The notes beneath the pieces were generated by a model. It saw nothing but the letters and a program-made list of their open reading frames with translations. It was not told the origin of the DNA and searched no databases. A program made the translations under genes and the position numbers. Positions 7,601 to 14,231 of a DNA stretch of 16,580 nucleotides are shown one piece after another. The DNA lies in the NCBI GenBank assembly GCA_900770325.1, contig CAAGKE010000230.1:1-16580 (forward strand). The letters run 5' to 3'. The first letter of the stretch is position 1. The number at the start of each line of letters is the position of its first letter. Source of the DNA: Lachnospiraceae bacterium (GTDB lineage: Bacteria; Bacillota; Clostridia; Lachnospirales; Lachnospiraceae).

Positions 7601-7843
7601 ACTTTTCTCACGGTTTAAACGAGGGATGTAAAACTCCTTCCGCTCCTTGGGGGTCTTTTCAGTCACAAACGTAGGTGACGTAAAAATAAACCGGAAATCC
7701 TCACAGTTTTCCAGCTCATCCCGAAGTGCCTGATATGCATAAATGGAAAAACACGCAGCAGCCACCGAAACCTTGCTGCCTGATTTGATTTTCCTTACAA
7801 GATCGTCCTTAACAACTTTGGTAGTATTGTTGAATGTTTCCAT
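4613..7843 (-). CDS. SNF2-type helicase with degenerate PLD-like N-terminal domain
   Basis: This 1076-residue superfamily 2 ATPase is the likely translocase of the defence operon. Helicase motifs (numbering from ATG 7843): Walker A DSVGLGKT 271-278, DESH 361-364, SATPVNN 403-409, the ILIGTDCISEGQNLQ region 786-800 and arginine-finger motif QRFGRIDRIGS 819-829. The NYDIHWNPVRIIQRFGRIDR block is typical of SNF2/RapA-like enzymes. Residues ~10-150 resemble the phospholipase D-like domain often fused to such helicases, but there is no histidine in the first ~270 residues, so no HKD catalytic motif. The C-terminal ~200 residues are of unknown fold, and I see no PD-(D/E)XK nuclease. The start is ATG 7843 with a GGGG-type ribosome binding site; a TTG at 7927 would extend it by 28 residues. 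It is followed without a gap by DUF4391. Confidence 0.9.
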   Translation of the reverse strand: METFNNTTKVVKDDLVRKIKSGSKVSVAAACFSIYAYQALRDELENCEDFRFIFTSPTFVTEKTPKERKEFYIPRLNREKSLYGTEFEVRLRNELKQKAVAKECADWIRRKASFKSNTTREGMNNFLVVENPEDSYTYMPMNSFTAVDLGCERGNNISNMVTRFENPASKEFLSLFEDVWNDKEKLTDVTNDVIEMIGTVYQENTPELIYFMTLYNIFSGFLDDISEDVLPNEATGFQDSVIWNKLYNFQKDAALGIINKLEQYDGCILADSVGLGKTFTALAVIKYYEGRNKNVLVLCPKKLTENWMTYRGNLVNNPLAADRFRYDVLYHTDLSRNGGMTPIGLPIDRINWGNYDLVVIDESHNFRNGNGTNSHGGEKENRYMRLMNRVIKTGVRTKVLMLSATPVNNRFYDLRNQLALAYEGNPKEINDKLNTKSDIDTIFRQAQTVYNAWCKYPEKERTTQNLLSKLDFDFFEVLDAVTIARSRRHIQTYYDTKDIGDFPRRNKPISLYPKLTDKKDAINYKEVYECLNNLKLTIYTPTQFVLPSKLSKYLSEEETENFRKGREVGIQRLMSINLLKRMESSVHSFLLTVRRVYQYLDDTDRVIKNFAKNGTGNLDEMTDLSGEAAEFDGDDQNTDFFSIGKKVQIDLHDMDYISWQRDIEADLDTLSVLIGMVEDITPEYDYKLNQLIRVIQEKEAHPINPGNKKILIFTAFADTAEYLYENIAPKAKQLGLNTALVTGNEIGRTTIPGFRAEMNHVLTCFSPMSKDRDVLYPQDKNNNIDILIGTDCISEGQNLQDCDYCINYDIHWNPVRIIQRFGRIDRIGSKNKVIQLVNFWPDLTLDEYINLKARVETRMRISVMTSTGDDDLINPDEKGDLEYRKEQLKKLQSEVVDLEDMTNGVSITDLGLNDFRMDLLGYMKEHRDIDHIPLGIHAVVHGEKPGVIFVLKNVNAKINIKNQNRLHPFYLVYVGTDGEIITNHLQPKDMLDEMRHLARGKSEPDRNLCRAFNKETKDGRNMGKVSKLLEAAIGSIIDAKDEEDIDSFFSAGETTFQSGGFSGLEDFELICFMVVK

Positions 7844-7893
7844 TGATCTGCCCCGTTCCGTGATTCCCCTATAACCGTATATTTTTCTGCCAT

Positions 7894-8062
7894 GTGTCCC
7901 CCGACTTTGGCAAAAATAAAGAAACAAACGTCACAGCCCAGCACTTTGCATACATTTAATAATACAACAGTTGAAGCTTCCTCTACTGTCTCAGCTTATG
8001 TCCCTCATAGAATGATGACAGTACCGGAAAAGGGATAACTCAGAACAAAAGCCTTTTCCCAC
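7894..8062. other. Intergenic region upstream of the helicase operon
   Basis: This region lies between the ilvD terminator and the helicase. It should contain the defence-operon promoter on the minus strand, but I cannot find a convincing -35/-10 pair; only AT-rich TATTAT-like sequences near 7955-7980 are visible. No gene is supported here. Confidence 0.4.
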
Positions 8063-8096
8063 AAAAAATGCCTGCCATTCGAAAATATGACAGGCA
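8063..8096 (-). terminator. Rho-independent terminator of the transport/dehydratase operon
   Basis: Read on the minus strand, a 10-bp stem (8096-8087 with 8078-8069, one G-T mismatch) encloses an 8-nt AT-rich loop and is followed by six T residues (8068-8063). It sits 30 nt after the dehydratase stop codon and separates that operon from the helicase operon. Confidence 0.85.
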
Positions 8097-8125
8097 GATT
8101 GAATCATGAAATTGCTCTACATTCC

Positions 8126-9889
8126 TTAATCATCTTCATCATCGAATTCGAGGTATGCGCCTTTCATCGGTGATGCAGCAAATCTGGTATATAGCCCAAG
8201 AGCGCCTTTCTTATAACGCGGAGCCTTCGGTTTTCTAACCTTTTCTCTTTCCGCAAGAATTCCTTCAATTTCTTCAGGGGTTTTTCTTTCGCCATTTACG
8301 CCTACGATATTCAGCTTGCGCTCAGGGACATTAATCTCGATCAGATCGTTTTCTTCCACAAGTGCAATCGGACCACCTGCAGCGGCTTCCGGACTGCAAT
8401 GGCCAATCACCGGTCCCGTGGAAGCACCGGAAAACCTTCCATCTGTAATCAGAGCGATACTGCGGCCAAGGCTAGGATCCGAGCTGATGGCTTCAGAGGT
8501 ATAAAACATTTCAGGCATTCCGCTTCCACGCGGTCCTTCATAACGAATGAATACCGCATCGCCAGGACTTACTTCATGTTTCAAAACAGCGCTCAGGCAT
8601 TCCTCTTCAGAATCAAAAGGACGAGCACGAAGAGTCACATGCATCATTTCCTTTGGAGCAGCTGTATGCTTAATGACAGCGCCTTCCGGAGCAAGATTGC
8701 CATAGAGAATTGCAATAGCTCCGTCCGAAGAAATCGGATTATCACCCGGCCGGATGATATCTTCCTTTGTCACATGGAGATGATTCCTCTCATTGAACGC
8801 ATCGAGAAAAGACTGGCAGTGTTCATAATATCCATTCTTTTTCAACTCATCCAGATTCTCACCAATTGTCTTTCCAGTAACTGTCATGGCATCTAAATGA
8901 AGCTCATCGTGAATCGCCTCCATGACCGCAGGAACACCTCCCGCATAATAGAAACACTCCGCAGGCCACTGTCCAGCTGGTCGAAGATTAGCAATGTATT
9001 TTGCGTGTCTCTGAAGACGGTCAAACATTTCTCCAGTCACTTTCAATCCCATTTCATGGGCAATTGCCGGAACATGCAGCAATGCATTTGTAGACCCCGA
9101 AATCGCAGCGTGAACCATTATTGCATTCTCAAAGCTTCTCATGTCAATAATATTGCGCGGTTTCAGTCCTTCTTTAGCCAGCTCAACAGAGCGGCGGCCC
9201 GCTTTATAAGCATTCTCAAGAAGATCCGGGCTCGTTGCCGGAAGAAGCGCACTGCCAGGAAGAGCAAGGCCTAATGCCTCAGCAATAATCTGCATCGTAC
9301 TTGCCGTTCCAATAAACGAGCAGGCCCCGCAGCTTGGGCACGCATTGCATTTTGCCCAGTCGAATTCCTGCAAACCGATTTCCTTACGGAAATAACGGGC
9401 GCTGTAATATCCAAGTTCATTCAATGTCAGCAGCTTTGGCCCGGCTTCCATTGTTCCACCAGGGACAACGACAGATGGAACATTCAGCCTGACGCAAGCC
9501 ATCAGGTTTGCAGGCATACCTTTATCACAGCTCGCAAGGTATACTGCCCCATCAAACGGAGTCGCAGATTCCTGAATCTCAATCAGATCCGCAATGATCT
9601 CTCTCGAAGCAAGGCTGTAATTGATTCCGTCTGTTCCCTGACTTTCTCCATCGCACATGTCCGTAGCAAAATACCTTGCCCCGTGACCACCGGCGGACGC
9701 CACACCTTCCCGAACCTTTTCAACAAGTTTATCTAATCCCGCACTTCCCGGATGGCTATCTCCGAATGTACTTTCAATAAAAATCTGTGGTTTTGAAAGA
9801 TCCTCTTTCTTCCATCCACTGCCAATACGCAAAGGATCAATTTCAGGGGCAATATTTCTTAGCTTCTGGCTTGTTAGTTCTTTATCCAT
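8126..9889 (-). CDS. IlvD/Edd-family dehydratase, probably for a sugar acid or related hydroxy acid
   Basis: This 587-residue Fe-S/Mg-dependent dehydratase would remove water from a 2,3-dihydroxy carboxylate to give a 2-keto acid. Family signatures: MCDG with Mg ligand D80, SCDKGMP 120-126 (C121), the cysteine-rich CNACPSCGAC 181-190, EGPRGSGMPEM 451-461 and TDGRFSGAS 482-490. The usual first cluster cysteine (PCN) is replaced: the aligned stretch DSHPGSAGL (44-52) has Gly48. The acidic C-terminus ends in EFDDEDD. No other branched-chain biosynthesis gene is near. The neighbours are a liv-type transporter, an esterase and a catabolite-controlled regulator, so a catabolic substrate (aldonate-like) is more likely than dihydroxyisovalerate. 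The gene starts 30 nt after the esterase and has no strong ribosome binding site. It is last in the operon. Confidence 0.88.
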   Translation of the reverse strand: MDKELTSQKLRNIAPEIDPLRIGSGWKKEDLSKPQIFIESTFGDSHPGSAGLDKLVEKVREGVASAGGHGARYFATDMCDGESQGTDGINYSLASREIIADLIEIQESATPFDGAVYLASCDKGMPANLMACVRLNVPSVVVPGGTMEAGPKLLTLNELGYYSARYFRKEIGLQEFDWAKCNACPSCGACSFIGTASTMQIIAEALGLALPGSALLPATSPDLLENAYKAGRRSVELAKEGLKPRNIIDMRSFENAIMVHAAISGSTNALLHVPAIAHEMGLKVTGEMFDRLQRHAKYIANLRPAGQWPAECFYYAGGVPAVMEAIHDELHLDAMTVTGKTIGENLDELKKNGYYEHCQSFLDAFNERNHLHVTKEDIIRPGDNPISSDGAIAILYGNLAPEGAVIKHTAAPKEMMHVTLRARPFDSEEECLSAVLKHEVSPGDAVFIRYEGPRGSGMPEMFYTSEAISSDPSLGRSIALITDGRFSGASTGPVIGHCSPEAAAGGPIALVEENDLIEINVPERKLNIVGVNGERKTPEEIEGILAEREKVRKPKAPRYKKGALGLYTRFAASPMKGAYLEFDDEDD

Positions 9890-9919
9890 AACAATTATTT
9901 CACTTTCATTTCGAGTGTC

Positions 9920-10750
9920 TTAAAGGTCCCTGAAATCCTTTGTTGATTGCAGAGGAAGCCACTTCAAGACTTTCTGGATTTCATCGTCCCAGAAATCCCA
10001 ATTATGAATGCCAGCATGCGTATCATAAACATGATCATACTGGATTGAATTCAGATACTCATGAAGTTCCTGATTTGCTTCAAACAGGAAATCCTGTTCC
10101 CCACACGCAAGATAAAGTGCCGGGCGCTCATTTTTCTCAAGTTCATTTGCAAGCCACTGATAATCTTCTGAATTTTCTTTCAGCGACTCGCCCGGTGTAT
10201 ACGCATGAGACCATATCGTCACATCCGAAGGATAAACATCATCCTTCTGTCTCTGGAAGCCGCCCGAAAGGCTTGCTACATATCCATACAGGTCCGGATT
10301 CCCCAAGCCGAGTTTGTATGCTCCGGATCCACCCATGGACAGGCCACAGATGAAACGCTTCTCCCGTTTCTTTGATGCTGGGAACATCCATTCGATCATT
10401 GCAGGAAGTTCTTTGGTAATGTACGTTGCATAATTCTGGCCAGAAGGCATATCCCGATAGGAACTGTTTTCTCCTTGAGGCATCACAACAATGAGCTTAT
10501 AGTTCCTTGCATAATCTTCGATGCGAGAAAACCTTTCCCAGTCACCTTCATCTCCGAATGTTCCATGAAGAAGGTATAGAACCGGCAAATCCGTTCCCAT
10601 TCTTTCAATGAATTCACTCGTCTTCGCAGTTGACTTACTAGTAACCGGTTCAAGATTCACTAATGAAGGCTGAGGAGAAGGTACCAGGACATTCACTCTC
10701 GTCCTTGTCTTTAATGACCATGAAAAAAGTTCTAACTGACATAAAGCCAT
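9920..10750 (-). CDS. EstA/esterase D-like alpha/beta-hydrolase
   Basis: This 276-residue cytoplasmic serine hydrolase (no signal peptide) resembles tributyrin esterase EstA and S-formylglutathione hydrolase/esterase D proteins, whose N-terminus is typically MAL--x-FxS-xL. Visible: HGTFGDEGDW at 62-71 (oxyanion hole region), nucleophile elbow GLSMGG with Ser138, probable acid Asp220 in GEQDF, and His249 in GIHNWDFW. A complete catalytic triad can thus be assigned. The ATG at 10750 has AGGAGG 9 nt upstream; a GTG at 10759 would overlap the livF stop and is less likely. It lies between livF (5 nt gap) and the dehydratase, so it probably cleaves an ester, thioester or lactone of the imported compound. 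The actual substrate is unknown. Confidence 0.85.
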   Translation of the reverse strand: MALCQLELFSWSLKTRTRVNVLVPSPQPSLVNLEPVTSKSTAKTSEFIERMGTDLPVLYLLHGTFGDEGDWERFSRIEDYARNYKLIVVMPQGENSSYRDMPSGQNYATYITKELPAMIEWMFPASKKREKRFICGLSMGGSGAYKLGLGNPDLYGYVASLSGGFQRQKDDVYPSDVTIWSHAYTPGESLKENSEDYQWLANELEKNERPALYLACGEQDFLFEANQELHEYLNSIQYDHVYDTHAGIHNWDFWDDEIQKVLKWLPLQSTKDFRDL

Positions 10751-10755
10751 ATCAA

Positions 10756-11481
10756 TCACCCTCCTAAATAAAGTTTTTGGACTTGTGGATCCTTCGCAAG
10801 ATCAGAAGCCTTCCCCGAAAGCTGAATCAATCCCGTTTCCAGCACATAGGCACGATCTGCCGTTTTCAAGGCCAATCTTGCATTCTGTTCAATCAAGATG
10901 ATGGTTACGCCAAGTTCTTTATTTAATCGAACAATAGTTCTGAAAATGTCTTCCACTATGATCGGAGCCAAACCCATGGAGGGCTCATCCATCATCAATA
11001 GTTTTGGCTTAGACATCAATGCACGCCCAACCGCCAGCATCTGCTGTTCGCCACCTGACAACGAGCCGCCCTTCTGGTCTTTTCTTTCATACAAACGCGG
11101 AAAGAGGTCAAATACCATCTTCAGGTCCGAAGAAGCGTCATCGCCCTTTTTTCGGGTATAGGCACCCATAAGAAGATTCTCGTAAACACTCAGATCAGAA
11201 AAAATCTGGCGTCCCTCCGGTACTTGAATCAATCCTTTCTCAACACAGTCAGCGCTCGTCATCTTTTTGGTGAAAGGCACGCCTTCATAAACAATTTCCC
11301 CTTCAAACGGCATCAAACAGGAAATGCATGAAAGCAAAGTAGTTTTACCAGCACCGTTAGCACCAACGATTGTGACGATTTCTCCTTTGTATACATCCAG
11401 ACTGACGCCTTTTAAGGCCGTAATACTTCCGAACCGCGCCTTCAGGTTTTTAACGCTTAATATAACTTCCTGTTCCGGCAT
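10756..11481 (-). CDS. livF: LivF-type ABC transporter ATPase
   Basis: This 241-residue nucleotide-binding subunit of a hydrophobic amino acid uptake (HAAT) family transporter works at the cytoplasmic face with LivG. Motifs: Walker A GANGAGKT 40-47, the LivF-type VPEGRQIFSDLSVYENLLMGAY run (88-108), signature LSGGEQQ 141-147, Walker B LLMMDEP 161-167 and IEQN with Gln at the switch region (198-200). I chose ATG 11481 because AAGGAG lies 10 nt upstream; GTG 11490 sits almost on that site. It follows livG with a 5-nt gap. Confidence 0.93.
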   Translation of the reverse strand: MPEQEVILSVKNLKARFGSITALKGVSLDVYKGEIVTIVGANGAGKTTLLSCISCLMPFEGEIVYEGVPFTKKMTSADCVEKGLIQVPEGRQIFSDLSVYENLLMGAYTRKKGDDASSDLKMVFDLFPRLYERKDQKGGSLSGGEQQMLAVGRALMSKPKLLMMDEPSMGLAPIIVEDIFRTIVRLNKELGVTIILIEQNARLALKTADRAYVLETGLIQLSGKASDLAKDPQVQKLYLGG

Positions 11482-11486
11482 AATCG

Positions 11487-12290
11487 TCACTCTCCTTCAG
11501 CAGCCGGTTCGAGCTGCTCATCTTCCATCTTTCCGATATAAGCTTCAATCACCTTTGGATCATTCAGAACTTTGGAAGGCACACCTTCACTGATCTTGAC
11601 GCCATGGTCAAGAACCGTAATGGAATCCGAAATTGTACTTACGAACTTCATATCGTGCTCAACAAGCAGTATCGTGACACCCTTTTCCTCCCGGATCCGC
11701 CTAATCAGTCTGCTAAGGTTGGCACTCTCCGTTGTATTCATTCCCGCCGCTGGCTCATCAAGCATCATGATTTTGGGATTGCTTGCCAAAGCTCTTGCAA
11801 TTTCGAGAATTCGCTTATCACCATACGGAAGGCTTGCAGCCGATCCATAGGCATGCTTATCCATGCCAACAAATTTCAGGACATCCATTGCATGGTTAAA
11901 GCATTTTTCTTCTTCATCGCGGCTTTTCTTTGTGCGGAAAATACTTCCAAGAAGTGTCGAGTCCGTTCTGGTCGTAGCTCCAACCATTACGTTTTCAACA
12001 ATGTTCATGTTATTGAAAAGCAGAATGTTCTGAAATGTACGTGCAATGCCTCTTTCCGTCACCTGATACGCTTTCAAGTGCGTAATATCTTCACCGTTAA
12101 ATTCAATGGTCCCAGAAGTGGGCTGGTTGATTCCCGAAAGAACATTAAAGAATGTGGTTTTCCCGGCACCATTTGGCCCGATCAGTGCATGAATCTTGCC
12201 TTTTGCAATATCAAGGTCCACATCATTGACAGCCTTTAAGCCGCCGAACTGCATCGTAATACTACGAGCACTTAACAAATTCTCGCTCAT
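11487..12290 (-). CDS. livG: LivG-type ABC transporter ATPase
   Basis: This 267-residue partner ATPase of LivF has Walker A GPNGAGKT 38-45, the GIARTFQNILLFNNMNIVENV block (81-101) typical of LivG, signature LPYGDKR 154-160 (LivG proteins commonly have this variant in place of LSGGQ), Walker B IMMLDEP 174-180, AAGMN after it, and switch His212. The short C-terminal tail is acidic. Its ATG overlaps the livM TGA by 4 nt (ATGA), indicating translational coupling. Confidence 0.94.
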   Translation of the reverse strand: MSENLLSARSITMQFGGLKAVNDVDLDIAKGKIHALIGPNGAGKTTFFNVLSGINQPTSGTIEFNGEDITHLKAYQVTERGIARTFQNILLFNNMNIVENVMVGATTRTDSTLLGSIFRTKKSRDEEEKCFNHAMDVLKFVGMDKHAYGSAASLPYGDKRILEIARALASNPKIMMLDEPAAGMNTTESANLSRLIRRIREEKGVTILLVEHDMKFVSTISDSITVLDHGVKISEGVPSKVLNDPKVIEAYIGKMEDEQLEPAAEGE

Positions 12291-13273
12291 ACACTTTCTG
12301 CCTCTCTTTTCGATCCTTTTCTCGCAGCGATAGCAGAACGAATCATTCCGAAAATGCCCTGTGGCATAAACAGACAGACAAGGACAATAATGATTCCATA
12401 AATTCCATCCAGATGATTCGAGAACGCACGCAGTCCCTCAGGAAGAATTGTCATTACAAGGGTCCCAAACACCGGTCCCCAAAGGGTACCCATTCCACCC
12501 ATGATGGTCATCGTCAATGTCTGGATGCTCATCTTTGCAAACATATCCGCGGAAAGATAACTGTTCGTAACCGCGTAAATGACGCCGGCCAGCCCAGCCA
12601 TTGCTGCCGAAATACCACAGACTGTAAATTTCAAGCGATTATTATTTACTCCCATTGCAGCAGAAGCAATCGGAGCCGAGCACATTGCACGCATGGATCT
12701 TCCGGTTTTGGAATTGATCAGACGATAGCAAAACAAATAAGTAAGCAAAAGAACAGCAAAGGCAATGTAATAAAACTGCCAGTTCTTCAGCTTGCTGCCA
12801 AAGAAGACCCACTTCGGAATTGCGCTGATACCATTCGCACCGCCAGTCAGCCAGCCTTCATTGATAATTGCAGTTGAAACCGCCTTATAGAAAGCCACTG
12901 TTGTCATCGCAAGGAAAATTGCATTCAACTTGCAGCACGCAGCACCGAGCAGAAGGCCCGAAGCATACGAAACCGCTACCGCAATGATTACCGCCAGAAT
13001 GAAGTTAACATCATAGTACTTTACAAGAATCCCATAAGTATATGCGCCGATCATCATAAACGCCCCCTGGCCTAAAGAGATCTGGCCGGTATAACCCAGC
13101 AGCAAATTCAAACTGCAGCACATGATGCCGTAATAGCAGAACGAGCAAAGAATATTAATGAGATAGTTATTTTTTAATCCAACAATGAATGGAAGAATAG
13201 AAAACAAAGCAATTAAGAGAATAGCCGGAAGTTTCTTTTTCCCCTTTGTGTTAAATATTGAATTCAGCTTCAT
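12287..13273 (-). CDS. livM: LivM-type ABC transporter permease
   Basis: This 328-residue multi-span membrane permease has a basic N-terminus, then hydrophobic segments at about 17-34, 38-58, 92-112, 168-184, 215-235, 252-275 and 291-305. LivM hallmarks are NLLLGYTGQISLGQGAF (56-72), LTGGANGIS (142-150), IMGGMGTLWGPVFG (257-270) and the terminal MPQGIFG (303-309). It forms the channel with LivH. I chose ATG 13273, 5 nt after AAGGAG; GTG 13279 lies within the ribosome binding site. livH ends 9 nt upstream. Confidence 0.93.
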   Translation of the reverse strand: MKLNSIFNTKGKKKLPAILLIALFSILPFIVGLKNNYLINILCSFCYYGIMCCSLNLLLGYTGQISLGQGAFMMIGAYTYGILVKYYDVNFILAVIIAVAVSYASGLLLGAACCKLNAIFLAMTTVAFYKAVSTAIINEGWLTGGANGISAIPKWVFFGSKLKNWQFYYIAFAVLLLTYLFCYRLINSKTGRSMRAMCSAPIASAAMGVNNNRLKFTVCGISAAMAGLAGVIYAVTNSYLSADMFAKMSIQTLTMTIMGGMGTLWGPVFGTLVMTILPEGLRAFSNHLDGIYGIIIVLVCLFMPQGIFGMIRSAIAARKGSKREAESV

Positions 13274-13282
13274 ATTCACTCC

Positions 13283-14155
13283 TTATACCTTTGAAGTGCT
13301 CTTCTTCCCCAGCAGTCCCTGCGGCTTTGCAAACAGCACAATCACCAGAATGATAAAAGTAACAACATCACCATATTTTGAACCGATATAGAGGTTCGTC
13401 AGAGACTCAATGATTCCTAACAACACGCTTCCCAAAAAAGCACCTGGCAAAGATCCGAAGCCGCCCATAACTGCAGCGGTCAAAGCCTTATTTCCAAACG
13501 TTGTACCCATGGAATACTTAACGGAGTAAATTGGCCCCATCATTACGCCAGCTACTGCAGCCATGCAAGCAGCCAATATATATGTAATCCGAATAATCTT
13601 CTCATTCCGGATTCCCATTAATGCAGCAGCCTTACGGTTCATTGCGACAGCGTTCATTGCCATTCCCGTTTTTGTTTTCGACATAAACAAGGAGAAGGCC
13701 AAAATCAATCCAAAGGAGATGCACAATATGAGCAGATAATCATATTTGAAGACAAACGGTCCCACCGAGAATGAGCCATCCGGGAAAATACTTTTTGATT
13801 TATAAACATCAGCGCCCCAGATATCTCTGGCAATTTCCTGAATTACATACTGCATTCCCATCGTTGACATAAGTAAAGCAAGCGGTGCACTGTACAATTT
13901 TCTATATGCCAGTTTTTCAACCACAAGCATCAATACGCTGGTGCCGACCATGGCAAGAATGATGGAAACCAGAGCAGGAAGCTTCCAGATCGTAATGAAC
14001 TGAAGGCCTAAAAACGCCCCGAACATATAGAATTCACCCTGCGCAAAATGTCCCATCCGAAGAGTGCGGAAAATAATGCTATAGCCCAATGCAATCAACG
14101 CATAAACGCCACCCTGCACAACGCCGCTAAAAATAGCCTGAAACAAATTAACCAC
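13283..14155 (-). CDS. livH: LivH-type ABC transporter permease
   Basis: This 290-residue membrane permease pairs with LivM. It begins NLFQAIFSGVVQGGVYALIALGYS, the usual LivH N-terminus. It carries LRMGHFAQGEFYM (32-44), the cytoplasmic loop GGFGSLPGAFLG (231-242) that contacts the ATPases, and a KPQGLLG end (277-283). Seven to eight hydrophobic segments are apparent. The best start is GTG 14155, 8 nt after GGAGG. ATG 14170 precedes that site directly, and the open frame to 14185 runs into the upstream hairpin, so both are less likely. Confidence 0.9.
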   Translation of the reverse strand: MVNLFQAIFSGVVQGGVYALIALGYSIIFRTLRMGHFAQGEFYMFGAFLGLQFITIWKLPALVSIILAMVGTSVLMLVVEKLAYRKLYSAPLALLMSTMGMQYVIQEIARDIWGADVYKSKSIFPDGSFSVGPFVFKYDYLLILCISFGLILAFSLFMSKTKTGMAMNAVAMNRKAAALMGIRNEKIIRITYILAACMAAVAGVMMGPIYSVKYSMGTTFGNKALTAAVMGGFGSLPGAFLGSVLLGIIESLTNLYIGSKYGDVVTFIILVIVLFAKPQGLLGKKSTSKV

Positions 14156-14171
14156 GATCAATTCCTCCATT

Positions 14172-14214
14172 ACGCAATGAATCACCCTGTCTTTTCACGG
14201 GTGATTCATTGCGT
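14172..14214 (-). promoter_or_regulatory. Strong intercistronic hairpin between the binding protein and permease genes
   Basis: This is a perfect 16-bp inverted repeat (14172-14187 with 14199-14214) with an 11-nt loop. It lies 17 nt after the binding-protein stop and just upstream of the livH ribosome binding site. No T run follows in the minus direction, so it does not look like a rho-independent terminator. Such stem-loops are known to stabilise upstream mRNA or partly block read-through, which would give more binding protein than permease. Confidence 0.7.
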
Positions 14215-14231
14215 TTCATATAAAGCTCAAA

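Noticed and set aside
4613..7843. Canonical type III restriction subunit Res
   Set aside because: The helicase motifs are SNF2-like and no PD-(D/E)XK motif is visible at the C-terminus, so a classical Res assignment is not supported.
8126..9889. Biosynthetic dihydroxy-acid dehydratase IlvD of valine/isoleucine synthesis
   Set aside because: The first cluster cysteine is missing, no ilvB/ilvC/leu genes are near, and the operon has cre and FadR-type control, which points to catabolism. It is not excluded absolutely.
11604..12239. Plus-strand 211-codon open frame opposite livG
   Set aside because: It is antisense to a full-length LivG with all ABC motifs; no independent evidence of coding.
14172..14214. 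Rho-independent terminator after the binding-protein gene
   Set aside because: The stem is strong but no T run follows in the direction of transcription, and livH follows directly in the same operon.
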